From: UBA11400 sp964550435
GTDB taxonomy: Bacteria > Bacteroidota > Rhodothermia > Balneolales > HLUCCA01
Direction of reading: 5' to 3'
Assembly (NCBI GenBank): GCA_964550435.1
Contig: CAZJZI010000001.1
Span: 70,215 to 134,214, forward strand
Length of the DNA: 64,000 nt
Shown here: positions 36,047 through 45,085 of the stretch, in pieces
Position numbering within the stretch: the first letter of the stretch is position 1
Layout: each line of letters opens with the position of its first letter
Made by a program: the position numbers and the translations under genes
The notes under the pieces: model-generated
Database searches by the model: none
The model's input: only the letters and a program-made list of their open reading frames with translations
Told to the model about the DNA's origin: nothing

Positions 36047-37741
36047 TCAAGACTTATTCTTCTTGTAAATGACCGCAAAACCTTTGATATAAGCATTGAT
36101 TGCAGCTTCAACGACGTCAGGCGACGCCGCTTTTACCTGATACTTTTCTGATTGATAACCCAGTGTAAGTGTAGCTACTACAAGTGCGTTCGTTCCGGGA
36201 CTCAGTACCTCAAGATTATGGTCTAACAAATCTACTTTCAATATTTTATCAGACTCCTTGCGTATGGCTCCCAAAACCGAGTCAAGCGGACCAACACCAT
36301 TCTGAGCTGATTGAACCTCGACGCCATTTACGTTCATGGTAACCAAAGCGTGAACAAATCCATTTTTACGCATGGTAATATCGTAATCCATGATCTCGAC
36401 GGGGTACTCAAGGTCGGCGATATCATTAAACACTAAAGATTGAAGGACTTCCATCTCTTTAGGTGTCAGTGACTTTCCTTTTCTGTTGATTTTACCCAGA
36501 TACTCCTGCATGAGTTTCTGTTGCTTCGGATCCATTTTCAGCTGAGCGAGCAAGGTGTCTCGAGATTTTCCGAATGCTTCCTGTTGTACCTGAAGATATC
36601 CCGACGAAATGAAATCCATGACTTGATTCAGGTCATTATCAAGCACAGGTGAGGGAAGTGCATGTTTAACAACAACCGGGGTGTCCTTCAGTCCGGTCCC
36701 CGTCAGAACAAGAATGACTTTTTTGCCTTTGAACTCATCAAGATTATTCTTCAAGGCTGCTAGTGGCAGTGCACAGGACGGTTCGGTGAAAATACCTTCA
36801 TCGGCTGACATTTCACGTAGTGCCAGCAGAATTTCCTGCTCTGTAACAGTATAAGCGAGTCCGTTTGAGTCTTCTATTCCTCTGAGAACCTTATGAAAAT
36901 CGATTGGGTCCGCAGCAGCGACTGCTGTAGCCATTGTGGTTACATACTCTTTGATCACCTTTTCCTTCTTGAAGATACCCTCGACCACGGGTGATGCTTC
37001 ATTCGGCTGTATGGCGACCAGACGAGGCATATGATCACTTAAACCTCCATCAATAGCTTCCCTGAAACCCTTATGGATAGCCCCAAAATTGGTACCGCAA
37101 CCTACTGGAATCAAAACATAGTCAAAAGGTTCGTTCTGCTGCTCAATGACCTCATAGGAAAACGTTTTTTGTCCCTCCTCGCGGAAAACATAATCACCTG
37201 CCAGATAGTAATTTCCTTCTTTAGCGAACTTCTTGCATAACTTCTCGCAAGTTGAGAAATCTCCTTTGATTCGCAGGATACTTGCATTAAACATGGTTGC
37301 CTGTGCAAGTTTTGCCTCCGAAGTGTTCTCGGGAACAAACACAAAACATGGAATCTTGAAATAGGATGCATACATAGCAACAGAAGCGGCCATATTTCCG
37401 GTGGATGCCAGGCATATCGCATCTACACTTAATTCCATCGCTTTTTGGACTTCTATGTAGCTACCACGATCCTTGAAGCAACCAGAAGGATTTTGAAGTT
37501 CCATTTTTGCCCACATATCGACACCGTATCGCTCACTTAGAATGTCCAATCGTCTCAGTTCCGTAGGCTGATGTTTCAGTGGGTCTGGAACGATATTCTT
37601 AATTGGAAACTGAGGTTCAGGTCTCGATTCCTCGTATTTAACGGTCAGAACTCCACCACATTGAGTACAATAGGTTGAAGTTTCTCTCTCATCATTCAGA
37701 TGGTCACATAACAAACAACGAAGCGTATAAGCTGAAGACAT
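36047..37741 (-). CDS. thrC: Threonine synthase fused to a LeuA-type (isopropylmalate synthase) allosteric domain
   Basis: Residues 9-28 form a zinc ribbon (Cys9, Cys12, Cys25, Cys28). The PLP fold follows with NPSGCFKDRGS (PLP Lys90), ASTGNMAASVAMYAS, EEGQKTFSYEVIEQ and PVGCGTNFG, the pattern of threonine synthase, which makes threonine from O-phosphohomoserine. The last about 130 residues (435-564) are not part of ordinary ThrC: NGVGPLDSVLGAIRK (481-495), GTNALVVATLTLG and SPDVVEAAINAYIKG match the leucine-binding dimer domain of isopropylmalate synthase. I infer feedback control, perhaps by leucine or isoleucine. The PLP fold is also shared by threonine deaminase and cysteate synthase, but the zinc ribbon and EGQKT region favour ThrC. 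Confidence 0.82.
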   Translation of the reverse strand: MSSAYTLRCLLCDHLNDERETSTYCTQCGGVLTVKYEESRPEPQFPIKNIVPDPLKHQPTELRRLDILSERYGVDMWAKMELQNPSGCFKDRGSYIEVQKAMELSVDAICLASTGNMAASVAMYASYFKIPCFVFVPENTSEAKLAQATMFNASILRIKGDFSTCEKLCKKFAKEGNYYLAGDYVFREEGQKTFSYEVIEQQNEPFDYVLIPVGCGTNFGAIHKGFREAIDGGLSDHMPRLVAIQPNEASPVVEGIFKKEKVIKEYVTTMATAVAAADPIDFHKVLRGIEDSNGLAYTVTEQEILLALREMSADEGIFTEPSCALPLAALKNNLDEFKGKKVILVLTGTGLKDTPVVVKHALPSPVLDNDLNQVMDFISSGYLQVQQEAFGKSRDTLLAQLKMDPKQQKLMQEYLGKINRKGKSLTPKEMEVLQSLVFNDIADLEYPVEIMDYDITMRKNGFVHALVTMNVNGVEVQSAQNGVGPLDSVLGAIRKESDKILKVDLLDHNLEVLSPGTNALVVATLTLGYQSEKYQVKAASPDVVEAAINAYIKGFAVIYKKNKS

Positions 37742-37830
37742 AGGTTTTATCCAATACGATTTATAATTAGTCAGGAAAATTAACCAGGTAGAAAAGCGAT
37801 CAACAATTCAGTCCCGGATGTATCGAACCA

Positions 37831-38079
37831 TCACTGGTCTGTATAAGGCAGCAGAATAATCTCTTCGAAATCAAGTTCGAGTTCGTCCATGATAGGTGTC
37901 ATCAGGGCATCGATTTCCTCTTCTGATATGGAATCTATACCACTGATCTCTACATATAGGGTGTCCGTTTGTTCATGTAGGAACCACCGTGACTTTTCGG
38001 CATTGAATGCGGTACGAATTTGCGATACCAATTCATTGATATCGTTTTCGAATAACGTCAGGTCATCATCTGTTGACAT
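37831..38079 (-). CDS. Small acidic protein of unknown function
   Basis: About 82 residues and strongly acidic, with DSISEEEIDALMTPIMDELE near the C-terminus and no signal or membrane helix. I recognise no family; an alternating helix-strand pattern is possible. ATG at 38079 is chosen over the upstream ATG at 38112 because GGAG lies 8 bases before it. It lies 89 bases upstream of the threonine synthase gene on the same strand and may share its transcript. Confidence 0.55.
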   Translation of the reverse strand: MSTDDDLTLFENDINELVSQIRTAFNAEKSRWFLHEQTDTLYVEISGIDSISEEEIDALMTPIMDELELDFEEIILLPYTDQ

Positions 38080-38194
38080 AATTGCTCCGGGCGGACTCTC
38101 GTTTCGGTTCACCTATAAATTACTTCTTTTTTTTGATTTCGCACAGGCAAGAGTCCCATTGCTTTAGTACTTTGGGTGAAATTTTCGATACATA

Positions 38195-39433
38195 ATGAAT
38201 AATCATGCAATGAGTTCTCACAGTAATAACCTTTATAACTGGGTTGAATCACTAATTACAATACGAAGTAAAGAATCGCGCTTGATTTTAGGCACCATGT
38301 CGGGAACATCGATTGATGGTCTTGACGTTGCATTATGCCGATTTTCAGGTTCGGGATTAACTACAGAATTTAAAGTGATTCACCACGGAACCGTAACGTA
38401 CTCTGACAGTCAGGCGTCTGTACTTCGGGAATTTGCTACCCAGGAAATGGTCAACATGCAGAAATTGACCATTTATCATGCACAGTTGTCTCACTGGCAC
38501 GCCGAGATGATTTCTGAGCTTCTAAAAGAATGGAATGTCGATCCAAATTCGATTGATTTACTGGCATCACATGGGCAGACCATCCGGCATGCTCCAAGAC
38601 GTATACACCAAATGGAAAATCTCCCAAACAGCACTTTTCAACTGGGTGATGGTGACCATCTTGCCGTGCTCACTGGTATTATCACAGTGCATGATTTCAG
38701 ACAAAAACACATTGCCGTGGGGGGTGAAGGAGCGCCACTGGCGGGATATGGGGATCGAATTCTGTTCACCGGAGACCGGAGGAGTAAAGTTTTGCTCAAT
38801 GTAGGGGGGATATCGAATATCACAATACTGGACGTAAACGATGCTGATGGGATTCCAATGACCTTCGATACTGGTCCCGGGAACACGTTGATGGATCACG
38901 TGATGCGCGGGTTGGGCGAAGGTGTCAGATACGACGAAGGAGGCCGGATAGCGGCAATGGGTGTGGTGAACGAAGCGTTGCTCCGATCCTTGAAAGCACA
39001 TCCGTATTTCGGTCAACCGGCTCCAAAGACGACTGGGCCCGAGGCCTTTTCACCGGAATTTTTGTCCACAAGTGTTCAGAGTTCTGGGTGTGGTGCGATA
39101 TCCCTGGCGGACATGATGGCGACGTTGAATCGTTTCACGGCCGAAACCATAGCCGATGCGATACTTGAGTTTACAAAAGGGCTTGGGAAGGTACCTGTCT
39201 ACATCAGTGGAGGTGGTGCGCATAATCAAACTCTAGTGTCGAATTTAAAGACAGCCTTGAGACAAGACGAAGTAGCGGATTTTTCTGTACTGGGAGTAGA
39301 TGCAGACGCTAAGGAAGCGGTCTTTTTTGCAGCTTTGGCCAATGAATGCGTCATGGGTCGTCCCGTGGATGTGCCTCAACCCGATGGAACATACAAAAAA
39401 ACGGTATTGGGTAAAATCAGTTTCCCGTCCTGA
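38195..39433 (+). CDS. anmK: Anhydro-N-acetylmuramic acid kinase
   Basis: AnmK phosphorylates and opens 1,6-anhydro-MurNAc during recycling of peptidoglycan. GTMSGTSIDGLDVAL (about 33-47) is the ATP-site signature, followed by ASHGQTIRH (substrate site), FQLGDGDHLAVLTGI, VHDFRQKHIAVGGEGAPL, LNVGGISNITIL and FDTGPGN. Length 412 is slightly long, owing to an extra N-terminus of about 28 residues. Several start codons are possible there, so the true protein could be shorter. Confidence 0.94.
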   Translation: MNNHAMSSHSNNLYNWVESLITIRSKESRLILGTMSGTSIDGLDVALCRFSGSGLTTEFKVIHHGTVTYSDSQASVLREFATQEMVNMQKLTIYHAQLSHWHAEMISELLKEWNVDPNSIDLLASHGQTIRHAPRRIHQMENLPNSTFQLGDGDHLAVLTGIITVHDFRQKHIAVGGEGAPLAGYGDRILFTGDRRSKVLLNVGGISNITILDVNDADGIPMTFDTGPGNTLMDHVMRGLGEGVRYDEGGRIAAMGVVNEALLRSLKAHPYFGQPAPKTTGPEAFSPEFLSTSVQSSGCGAISLADMMATLNRFTAETIADAILEFTKGLGKVPVYISGGGAHNQTLVSNLKTALRQDEVADFSVLGVDADAKEAVFFAALANECVMGRPVDVPQPDGTYKKTVLGKISFPS

Positions 39434-39559
39434 TATTGGTACCAATTAGTCACGAATTTTCACATTTATTTAATACCTCAGTTTGAAGAATTGATTAAGT
39501 TGTGGAGTATTAATCCAAAAGTCCCCCTACAAAAGCTTTAATTGTCGAAAGGAATTGTT

Positions 39560-40981
39560 ATGTCTACTTTTTCACGTCGTGATTTTCTTAAAACTGGTGC
39601 CCTTGGATCATTAGTGGCCGGAACAGTCGGTGTTTCCTGTGTTGGAGCGGGTGCAGGAAATGGAACAAACTGGAAAGGTGGCGCCAAAAATGTGATTTTT
39701 ATGGTCAGTGATGGTATGAGTGCTGGCACACTCAGTATGGCCGATCACATGATCCGTATTCAACGTGGAACTCCTTCGACATGGATCGATCTTTACGAAT
39801 CCAATCGAGCTAAACGTTCCCTGATGGACATGGCATCGCTGACCTCCAAAGTGACGGATTCGGCAGCGGCCTCTGCTTCATGGGGCGGTGGACACCGGGT
39901 TCAGAACGGTTCGCTGAATGTTGGACCGAATGGTGAAGAGTACACACCCATCCTGACTAAATTCAAGAATGCAGGAAAGAAAACCGGATTGGTTACAACA
40001 ACCCGTATCACTCACGCTACACCGGCCGGATTCATTGCTAATGTGCCAAGCCGAAGTATGGAGAATGAAATCGCCGTTCAAATGCTTGACCGTGGAGTGG
40101 ATGTGTACTTCGGTGGTGGACGTCGCTTTTTTTCTGGCGACCAGCGTCAGGACAATCGTGATCTTTTTGCCGAATTTGCTGCAAAGGGATACACATTGGC
40201 AAATAACAAAACCGAAATGAATGCTTTGACAGGGGCGACTCCAGTTTTGGGATTGTTTACCGATGACCATTTGCCTTACGTTGTGGATCACAACAATATT
40301 CCAGAGCTTCTACAAACAGTGCCAACACTTGCTGAAATGACCGACAAGGCTCTGCAAATGCTTTCCGGATCACAAGGTTTCATCCTTCAGGTTGAAGGTG
40401 GAAAGATTGATCACGCAGCTCACAGTAACGATGCATCTGGATTGGTTTTTGATCAGATCGGCTTCGATGATGCCGTAGCCGTTGCCGCAAAATTTGTTGA
40501 AGCTAATCCAGATACTTTACTCATCATCACATCAGACCACGGAAATGCAAATCCAGCACTAAATGGTGATGGTCCGGGTTATGCTAATGCCGATCCTTTT
40601 TTTGAGACACTTCTCAAAGCGACCAGAACCAATAATTCTATACTGGATATGCTCAGTGAAACCGATTCTGCTTCAAGAATCCGTGAGGTCGTAGAGATGT
40701 ACACATCTCATGCGATCACGGTTGAAGAAGCCGGTTATCTTAAACAAGCTATGCAGGGGACCTACAAAAATCTGTACAAGCTGATGAACTCCCGACATGC
40801 TGTTCTTGGACAAATTCTGGCCAATTATACTGCAGTAAATTTCACAGGAAACAATCATACCAGCGATCTGGTTGAACTAGCAAGCATGGGACCGGGAAGC
40901 GAAGCCATCAATGGATTCGTAAAAAACACAGAACTCCACAACATAATGCTAGAGGCAGCCGGAGTTCCGGTCAGTGCGTAA
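39560..40981 (+). CDS. Tat-exported alkaline phosphatase
   Basis: A 473-residue phosphatase with a twin-arginine signal SRRDFLKTGALG at 5-16 and a hydrophobic stretch to about 30. The alkaline phosphatase fold is shown by VSDGMSAGTLS, the phospho-Ser in VTDSAAASASWGGG, and the metal ligands EGGKIDHAAHSND and ITSDHGNANP. PhoA-type rather than PhoX. ATG at 39560 is chosen because AAAGGA lies before it; a TTG at 39542 would only add residues before the signal. It releases phosphate from organic esters in the periplasm. Its terminator overlaps the next gene. Confidence 0.9.
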   Translation: MSTFSRRDFLKTGALGSLVAGTVGVSCVGAGAGNGTNWKGGAKNVIFMVSDGMSAGTLSMADHMIRIQRGTPSTWIDLYESNRAKRSLMDMASLTSKVTDSAAASASWGGGHRVQNGSLNVGPNGEEYTPILTKFKNAGKKTGLVTTTRITHATPAGFIANVPSRSMENEIAVQMLDRGVDVYFGGGRRFFSGDQRQDNRDLFAEFAAKGYTLANNKTEMNALTGATPVLGLFTDDHLPYVVDHNNIPELLQTVPTLAEMTDKALQMLSGSQGFILQVEGGKIDHAAHSNDASGLVFDQIGFDDAVAVAAKFVEANPDTLLIITSDHGNANPALNGDGPGYANADPFFETLLKATRTNNSILDMLSETDSASRIREVVEMYTSHAITVEEAGYLKQAMQGTYKNLYKLMNSRHAVLGQILANYTAVNFTGNNHTSDLVELASMGPGSEAINGFVKNTELHNIMLEAAGVPVSA

Positions 40982-41001
40982 TACGATTTGATTCAAATAA
41001 A

Positions 41002-41898
41002 TTAAATGGAGTCTTGGGTAACCCAGGATTCCATTTTTTTTAGTTCTACGGTTAATTTTCCGCGTACTATTCTGGCCTTATCGGCAAAATCCTGCTGTTT
41101 AAGAGTGTATTCCCGTCTGCCATCTGTGGTTTCGACACAGATTGGCTCCAATCCGTAAGAACTCAAATCATACGGACTCGCTTGCATGTCGAAGTATCGA
41201 ATCTCCCGGGCCAGTAAGAACGTCTCCCATATCAGCTCGGATCCCAACCAGGGATGAAACTTATACGCCCATTTGTACAGATCCATATTAGCGTGGATAC
41301 AACCTCCTTGCTCAAATCGAAGTCGTTGCTCATAGGTAGGGTTTAAGCTATTTAAAGGTTCTGCCTCGGGAGTAAAGAACCTGAATGCATCATAGTGTGA
41401 GCACCGAATAGGCAGGGAATCGACAGTAGTTGCTATATCATCAGGACTCAACCGAAGCGGAAGTTGCTGATGACGAACCTCTTCAATTTTGTAGACCATT
41501 GCCCATTCGTGTAAACCATGGCATCCAAAGGCAGGAGGTCTGTTTAATATTGCTTGTTGTAGCTCAATAACCCAACGCAGCATTTTTAGTCGTTTTTCCG
41601 GAAAATCGATCGAATCGAGTACCCATCTTTGCTTATGAGTTTCCAAACGGTACTTTGAGTCAGATGGAATCCAATTGGAGGGGGGATGGACACTAAAACC
41701 TGGGTTCCACGTTAGAAGTTTGGTTGGTCCAAATGAGTAGTATTCAAAAAGAAAATCCTCGATGGGTTGTCTGACCTGGCGACCCCGTTTTTCGAAGTAG
41801 GGCTCCAAAATATCGGATACACGCTGCTCCAACTCCATGCTGAAATCTGTTCTGATATCAGTGTCGTGATTCCGAAGTATTGTGTCGAAAATTTGCAT
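41002..41898 (-). CDS. Conserved protein of unknown function
   Basis: 298 residues, without signal or membrane segments. RQPIEDFLFEYYSFGPTKLL and WNPGF near residues 41-66 resemble an Actinobacteria/Bacteroidota family often auto-annotated as '3-methyladenine DNA glycosylase' with no good basis. Other conserved-looking parts are PAFGCHGLHEWAMVYK (mid-protein), SHYDAFRFFTPEA and EQGGCIHANMDLYKWAYK. The many His, Glu, Cys and Asp residues could bind a metal. I cannot assign a function. The last nine codons lie in the alkaline phosphatase terminator. Confidence 0.7.
   Translation of the reverse strand: MQIFDTILRNHDTDIRTDFSMELEQRVSDILEPYFEKRGRQVRQPIEDFLFEYYSFGPTKLLTWNPGFSVHPPSNWIPSDSKYRLETHKQRWVLDSIDFPEKRLKMLRWVIELQQAILNRPPAFGCHGLHEWAMVYKIEEVRHQQLPLRLSPDDIATTVDSLPIRCSHYDAFRFFTPEAEPLNSLNPTYEQRLRFEQGGCIHANMDLYKWAYKFHPWLGSELIWETFLLAREIRYFDMQASPYDLSSYGLEPICVETTDGRREYTLKQQDFADKARIVRGKLTVELKKMESWVTQDSI
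41004..41040. terminator. Terminator shared by convergent genes, overlapping a coding end
   Basis: Bases 41004-41018 pair with 41022-41036 in a 15-bp stem (two G-T pairs) closed by a three-base loop, followed on the + strand by a run of T to 41041. It ends the alkaline phosphatase transcript. The stop codon of the minus-strand gene (41002-41004) lies at its base, so the hairpin also encodes that protein's last nine residues. A weaker T-rich tail is present on the minus strand. Confidence 0.85.
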
Positions 41899-41954
41899 AT
41901 CACCAAAAATACAAATTATCCATTGCAGGTGCTTGGAGTGTTAAACCTGGAGTA

Positions 41955-41984
41955 TTGATTTATTGAAAATGTTTGTAGTATACT
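41955..41984 (+). promoter_or_regulatory. Candidate promoter of the small membrane protein gene
   Basis: TTGATT (41955-41960) and TATACT (41979-41984) are separated by 18 bases. The start of transcription would be near 41991, about 40 bases before the ATG at 42031. Sequence match only. Confidence 0.4.
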
Positions 41985-42030
41985 GATAATCAGTTGGTTA
42001 GAGTTGTCAATCTAAACAGAAAGGTGTCTT

Positions 42031-42441
42031 ATGAATCCAGTTATGAAAAATATTCTGGCATTTGTTGCCGGAATTGTAATAGGTAGCGTAGTCAATTCGA
42101 TGATCGTATCACTCAATGGAGTTCTGATTCCATTACCCGAAGGGGCAGATGTCTCGTCTATGGATGGTCTCGCGGCTTCAATGTCTATGTTTAAACCAAT
42201 TCACTTCTTGATGCCGTTTTTGGGTCATGCCGTCGGGACTTTCGTGGGAGCTTATATCGCTGCCAAATATGCTGCTACAAACGGGAATACATTCGCATGG
42301 ATTATTGGGGCGCTTTTTTTCGCAGGTGGTACAACTATGATCTTCACTATTCCATCACCAATGTGGTTTAACATCATTGATTTGGTACTGGCTTACTTCC
42401 CGATGGCGTTTCTGGCCATTAAAATGGTATCGAAAAAGTAA
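42031..42441 (+). CDS. Small four-helix membrane protein of unknown function
   Basis: 136 residues with four hydrophobic segments at about 5-28, 55-80 (ending in HAVGTFVGAYIAAKY), 88-108 (ITGG-like GALFFAGGTTMIF) and 112-132. The C-terminus is basic (KMVSKK). AGAAAGG lies 9 bases before the ATG. Similar small proteins are common in Bacteroidota; no function is known to me. Confidence 0.65.
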   Translation: MNPVMKNILAFVAGIVIGSVVNSMIVSLNGVLIPLPEGADVSSMDGLAASMSMFKPIHFLMPFLGHAVGTFVGAYIAAKYAATNGNTFAWIIGALFFAGGTTMIFTIPSPMWFNIIDLVLAYFPMAFLAIKMVSKK

Positions 42442-42524
42442 TTAATCCCGCATTTCTGTCCATATCTGCTTATTTTCTGTGATTAAAATGTGTCGAATGT
42501 ATCTTTTTTCACTAAAGCATAAGT

Positions 42525-43796
42525 ATGGACAGTATTGAGACATGGATTGAATCCCTGGTGGTATCTAACGGGATAGCTGATGAAAGTGCCATTTACTGGC
42601 GCCTGGGTATCATGTTGATTCTCTTGGGAGTAGTTTCGTTTATCGCGTATCTGATAACGAAACGCGTCATTGTTAACTACATATACAAAATTGTCAGGAG
42701 ATCAAAAGTAACCTGGGATGACATTCTGGCGGACAAAGGTGTACTGAATAACTTAGCGCATATTGTACCAGCTTTGTTTATCAGATTCACAGCTGAAGTC
42801 ATCTTTCAGGACTTTGAGGCAGCACTTCCAGCGGTAATCAAGCTTACAGATGCCTACCTAATTGCCGTTGGATTAACGGTTATCATGGCGTTCACACGGG
42901 TTGCAGAGCAATGGTCACATCACTCTAAGGCATTTAAGGATCAACCGCTTACGAGTTATTTTCAACTGGTCAGGATAGTCTTGTACATCGTTGCCGGAAT
43001 TCTGATCCTTTCTGTACTATTGGGCCGTTCACCCATTTACTTTCTCGGAGCCTTCGGAACATTGTCCGCCATACTTTTACTAGTATTCAAGGATACCATT
43101 CTTGGCCTCGTCGCAAGTGTACAGATTGCTGCCAATGACATGGTCAAGATTGGTGACTGGGTTGAAATGCCCAAATTCAATGCAGATGGTGATGTGATAG
43201 CCATCAATCTGAACACAGTAAAGGTTCAGAATTTCGACCGAACTATCACCACCATACCGACGTATTTTTTCATCACAGATAGCTTTAAGAACTGGCGTGG
43301 AATGCAGGAAAGTGGTGGTCGCAGAATCAAACGATCGGTGTACCTGAATGTGGATTCTATCAAATTCGTTGATCCCGATACCCGTGAGCGCTATAAAAAG
43401 TTTAATTTACTTACAGACTTTGTAACCCAGCGGCAACAAGAAATAGAGCAATACAATCGAGACAATAACATCGATACCACTGAGCTGATCAATGGTCGAA
43501 GAATGACGAATATTGGTGTATTTCGTCGGTATGTAGAGTTCTATCTTCGAAATCATCCAAAAATACGCAAGGACATGACCATCATGGTACGCCAATTATC
43601 TATCGATGATAAAGGTGTCCCATTAGAAATCTACTGTTTTACCAATACTACAGTCTGGGGTGACTACGAAACTATTCAGGCTGATATATTTGACCACTTA
43701 CTGGCAGCTGCTGGATTCTTTGACCTGGAAATATTCCAGCAACCTAGTGGACGGGATATTTCCAAAGGGGTCCAGGCACTCACTAAATCAACTTGA
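42525..43796 (+). CDS. MscS-family mechanosensitive channel
   Basis: A 423-residue inner-membrane channel. Several helices occupy about 25-180. The pore-lining region GAFGTLSAILLLVFKDTILGLVAS is followed by the cytoplasmic IGDWVEMPKFNADGDVIAINLNTVKVQNFDRTITTIPTYF-type beta domain (positions about 230-270), with an extended insert before the C-terminus. The long soluble tail and these motifs fit the YbdG-like branch, which opens only under strong osmotic downshock. Followed by an aminotransferase gene after 12 bases, an association of unknown meaning. Confidence 0.85.
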   Translation: MDSIETWIESLVVSNGIADESAIYWRLGIMLILLGVVSFIAYLITKRVIVNYIYKIVRRSKVTWDDILADKGVLNNLAHIVPALFIRFTAEVIFQDFEAALPAVIKLTDAYLIAVGLTVIMAFTRVAEQWSHHSKAFKDQPLTSYFQLVRIVLYIVAGILILSVLLGRSPIYFLGAFGTLSAILLLVFKDTILGLVASVQIAANDMVKIGDWVEMPKFNADGDVIAINLNTVKVQNFDRTITTIPTYFFITDSFKNWRGMQESGGRRIKRSVYLNVDSIKFVDPDTRERYKKFNLLTDFVTQRQQEIEQYNRDNNIDTTELINGRRMTNIGVFRRYVEFYLRNHPKIRKDMTIMVRQLSIDDKGVPLEIYCFTNTTVWGDYETIQADIFDHLLAAAGFFDLEIFQQPSGRDISKGVQALTKST

Positions 43797-43808
43797 TCAT
43801 TTGTCAGT

Positions 43809-45008
43809 ATGAAATCCGCTTTTTTCAAGCACATCGCTCAGACCAGTGACGCACCTATCGGCCTTGAAATTGATTATGCCCGTGGGGTATTTCTCTACAC
43901 AATGGATGGACGACGAATCACTGATTTTATCTCTGGAATTGCAGTCAGTTCATTGGGACACGCACATCCAGAGGTGGTTAAGGCAGTTCAACAACAGGCA
44001 GCAAAGCACATGCATGTGATGGTTTATGGTGAATTTATTCAGAAGCCTCAAAGTGAACTGGCCGAGTTGCTCGCGAGTCAGTTGCCACAGGAGTTGGGTC
44101 GAATCTATTTTGTGAATTCCGGCACCGAAGCCAATGAAGGTGCATTGAAACTTGCCAAGAAATTTACCGGTCGGACAAAAATGATCGGTTTCAAGAACAG
44201 TTATCATGGCGACACTCATGGAAGTCTAAGCGTAACAGGTCGTGATGTCTATCGTGATCCATATTTACCTCTTTTGCCAGACGTCTATTTTCTTACCTTT
44301 AATTCCTTCGCCGGACTTGAAACTATAGATACAGATACAGCATGCGTAATCCTTGAGCCCATACAGGGTGAAGGAGGGATTATCAAATCGGACCCGGTTT
44401 GGCTACGTGCTGTACAGAGTCGATGTAACGAGGTGGGAGCACTGCTGATTTTTGATGAAATCCAAAGTGGATTCGGGCGAACCGGAAAACTGTTCGCATT
44501 CCAACACTACGGAGTTCAACCCGATATACTATGTATGGCGAAAGCCATGGGTGGTGGAATGCCACTGGGCGCCTTCGCATCCTCTGATGTGATATTCGAA
44601 GTATTCAAATATGACCCTCCATTGAATCACGTCACAACATTTGGGGGACATCCCGTAAGTTGTGCAGCCTCGCATGCAGCTTTGAATGTGCTTCTTAAGC
44701 AGAATCTGATGTCAAGAGCTGCTGAAATCGAGAATCAAGTTAGAAAAGTACTCGATATTGAACCTGTCAGAGAAATACGTGGTATTGGAGCTATGCTGGG
44801 TATTCAGCTTTATAGCTTTGAGCAGACACGACAAGTAGTGGAAGAGTGCTTTGGTCGGGGAATCTTACTCGGGTGGACTTTACATTCGAACACACTCATC
44901 CGAATTGCTCCGCCTTTAGTCATTACGGATGAAGAGCTCAGAGAAACCTTACATATCATTCGGGAAGTTATTCAAACTGTAGGATTTCCCGGTGTCCGCC
45001 ACGATTGA
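43809..45008 (+). CDS. Class III aminotransferase (acetylornithine/ornithine-like)
   Basis: A 399-residue PLP enzyme. GHAHPEVVKAV, VNSGTEANEGALKLAKKFTGR, SYHGDTHGSLSVTG, LEPIQGEGGI, FDEIQSGFGRTGKLFAFQ and the PLP lysine in CMAKAMGGGMPLGAF are clear. The subgroup (acetylornithine, ornithine, 4-aminobutyrate or lysine as substrate) cannot be set from these motifs. The argininosuccinate synthase lies elsewhere in this window, about 18 kb away, so an arginine-pathway role is possible but not shown. Confidence 0.85.
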   Translation: MKSAFFKHIAQTSDAPIGLEIDYARGVFLYTMDGRRITDFISGIAVSSLGHAHPEVVKAVQQQAAKHMHVMVYGEFIQKPQSELAELLASQLPQELGRIYFVNSGTEANEGALKLAKKFTGRTKMIGFKNSYHGDTHGSLSVTGRDVYRDPYLPLLPDVYFLTFNSFAGLETIDTDTACVILEPIQGEGGIIKSDPVWLRAVQSRCNEVGALLIFDEIQSGFGRTGKLFAFQHYGVQPDILCMAKAMGGGMPLGAFASSDVIFEVFKYDPPLNHVTTFGGHPVSCAASHAALNVLLKQNLMSRAAEIENQVRKVLDIEPVREIRGIGAMLGIQLYSFEQTRQVVEECFGRGILLGWTLHSNTLIRIAPPLVITDEELRETLHIIREVIQTVGFPGVRHD

Positions 45009-45085
45009 TGTGAATCTTTTCACAAATTTGGACTTTAAAAAATCCTATACTTAGTCATCGAATCAATCAAATTAATTCAAAGATT

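Noticed and set aside
38567..39016. 149-codon minus-strand frame inside anmK
   Set aside because: Antisense to strongly conserved AnmK motifs.
39435..39446. 12-base perfect palindrome ATTGGTACCAAT before the alkaline phosphatase gene
   Set aside because: Palindromes of this length are expected about 16 times by chance in 64 kb; no second copy or operator context was seen.
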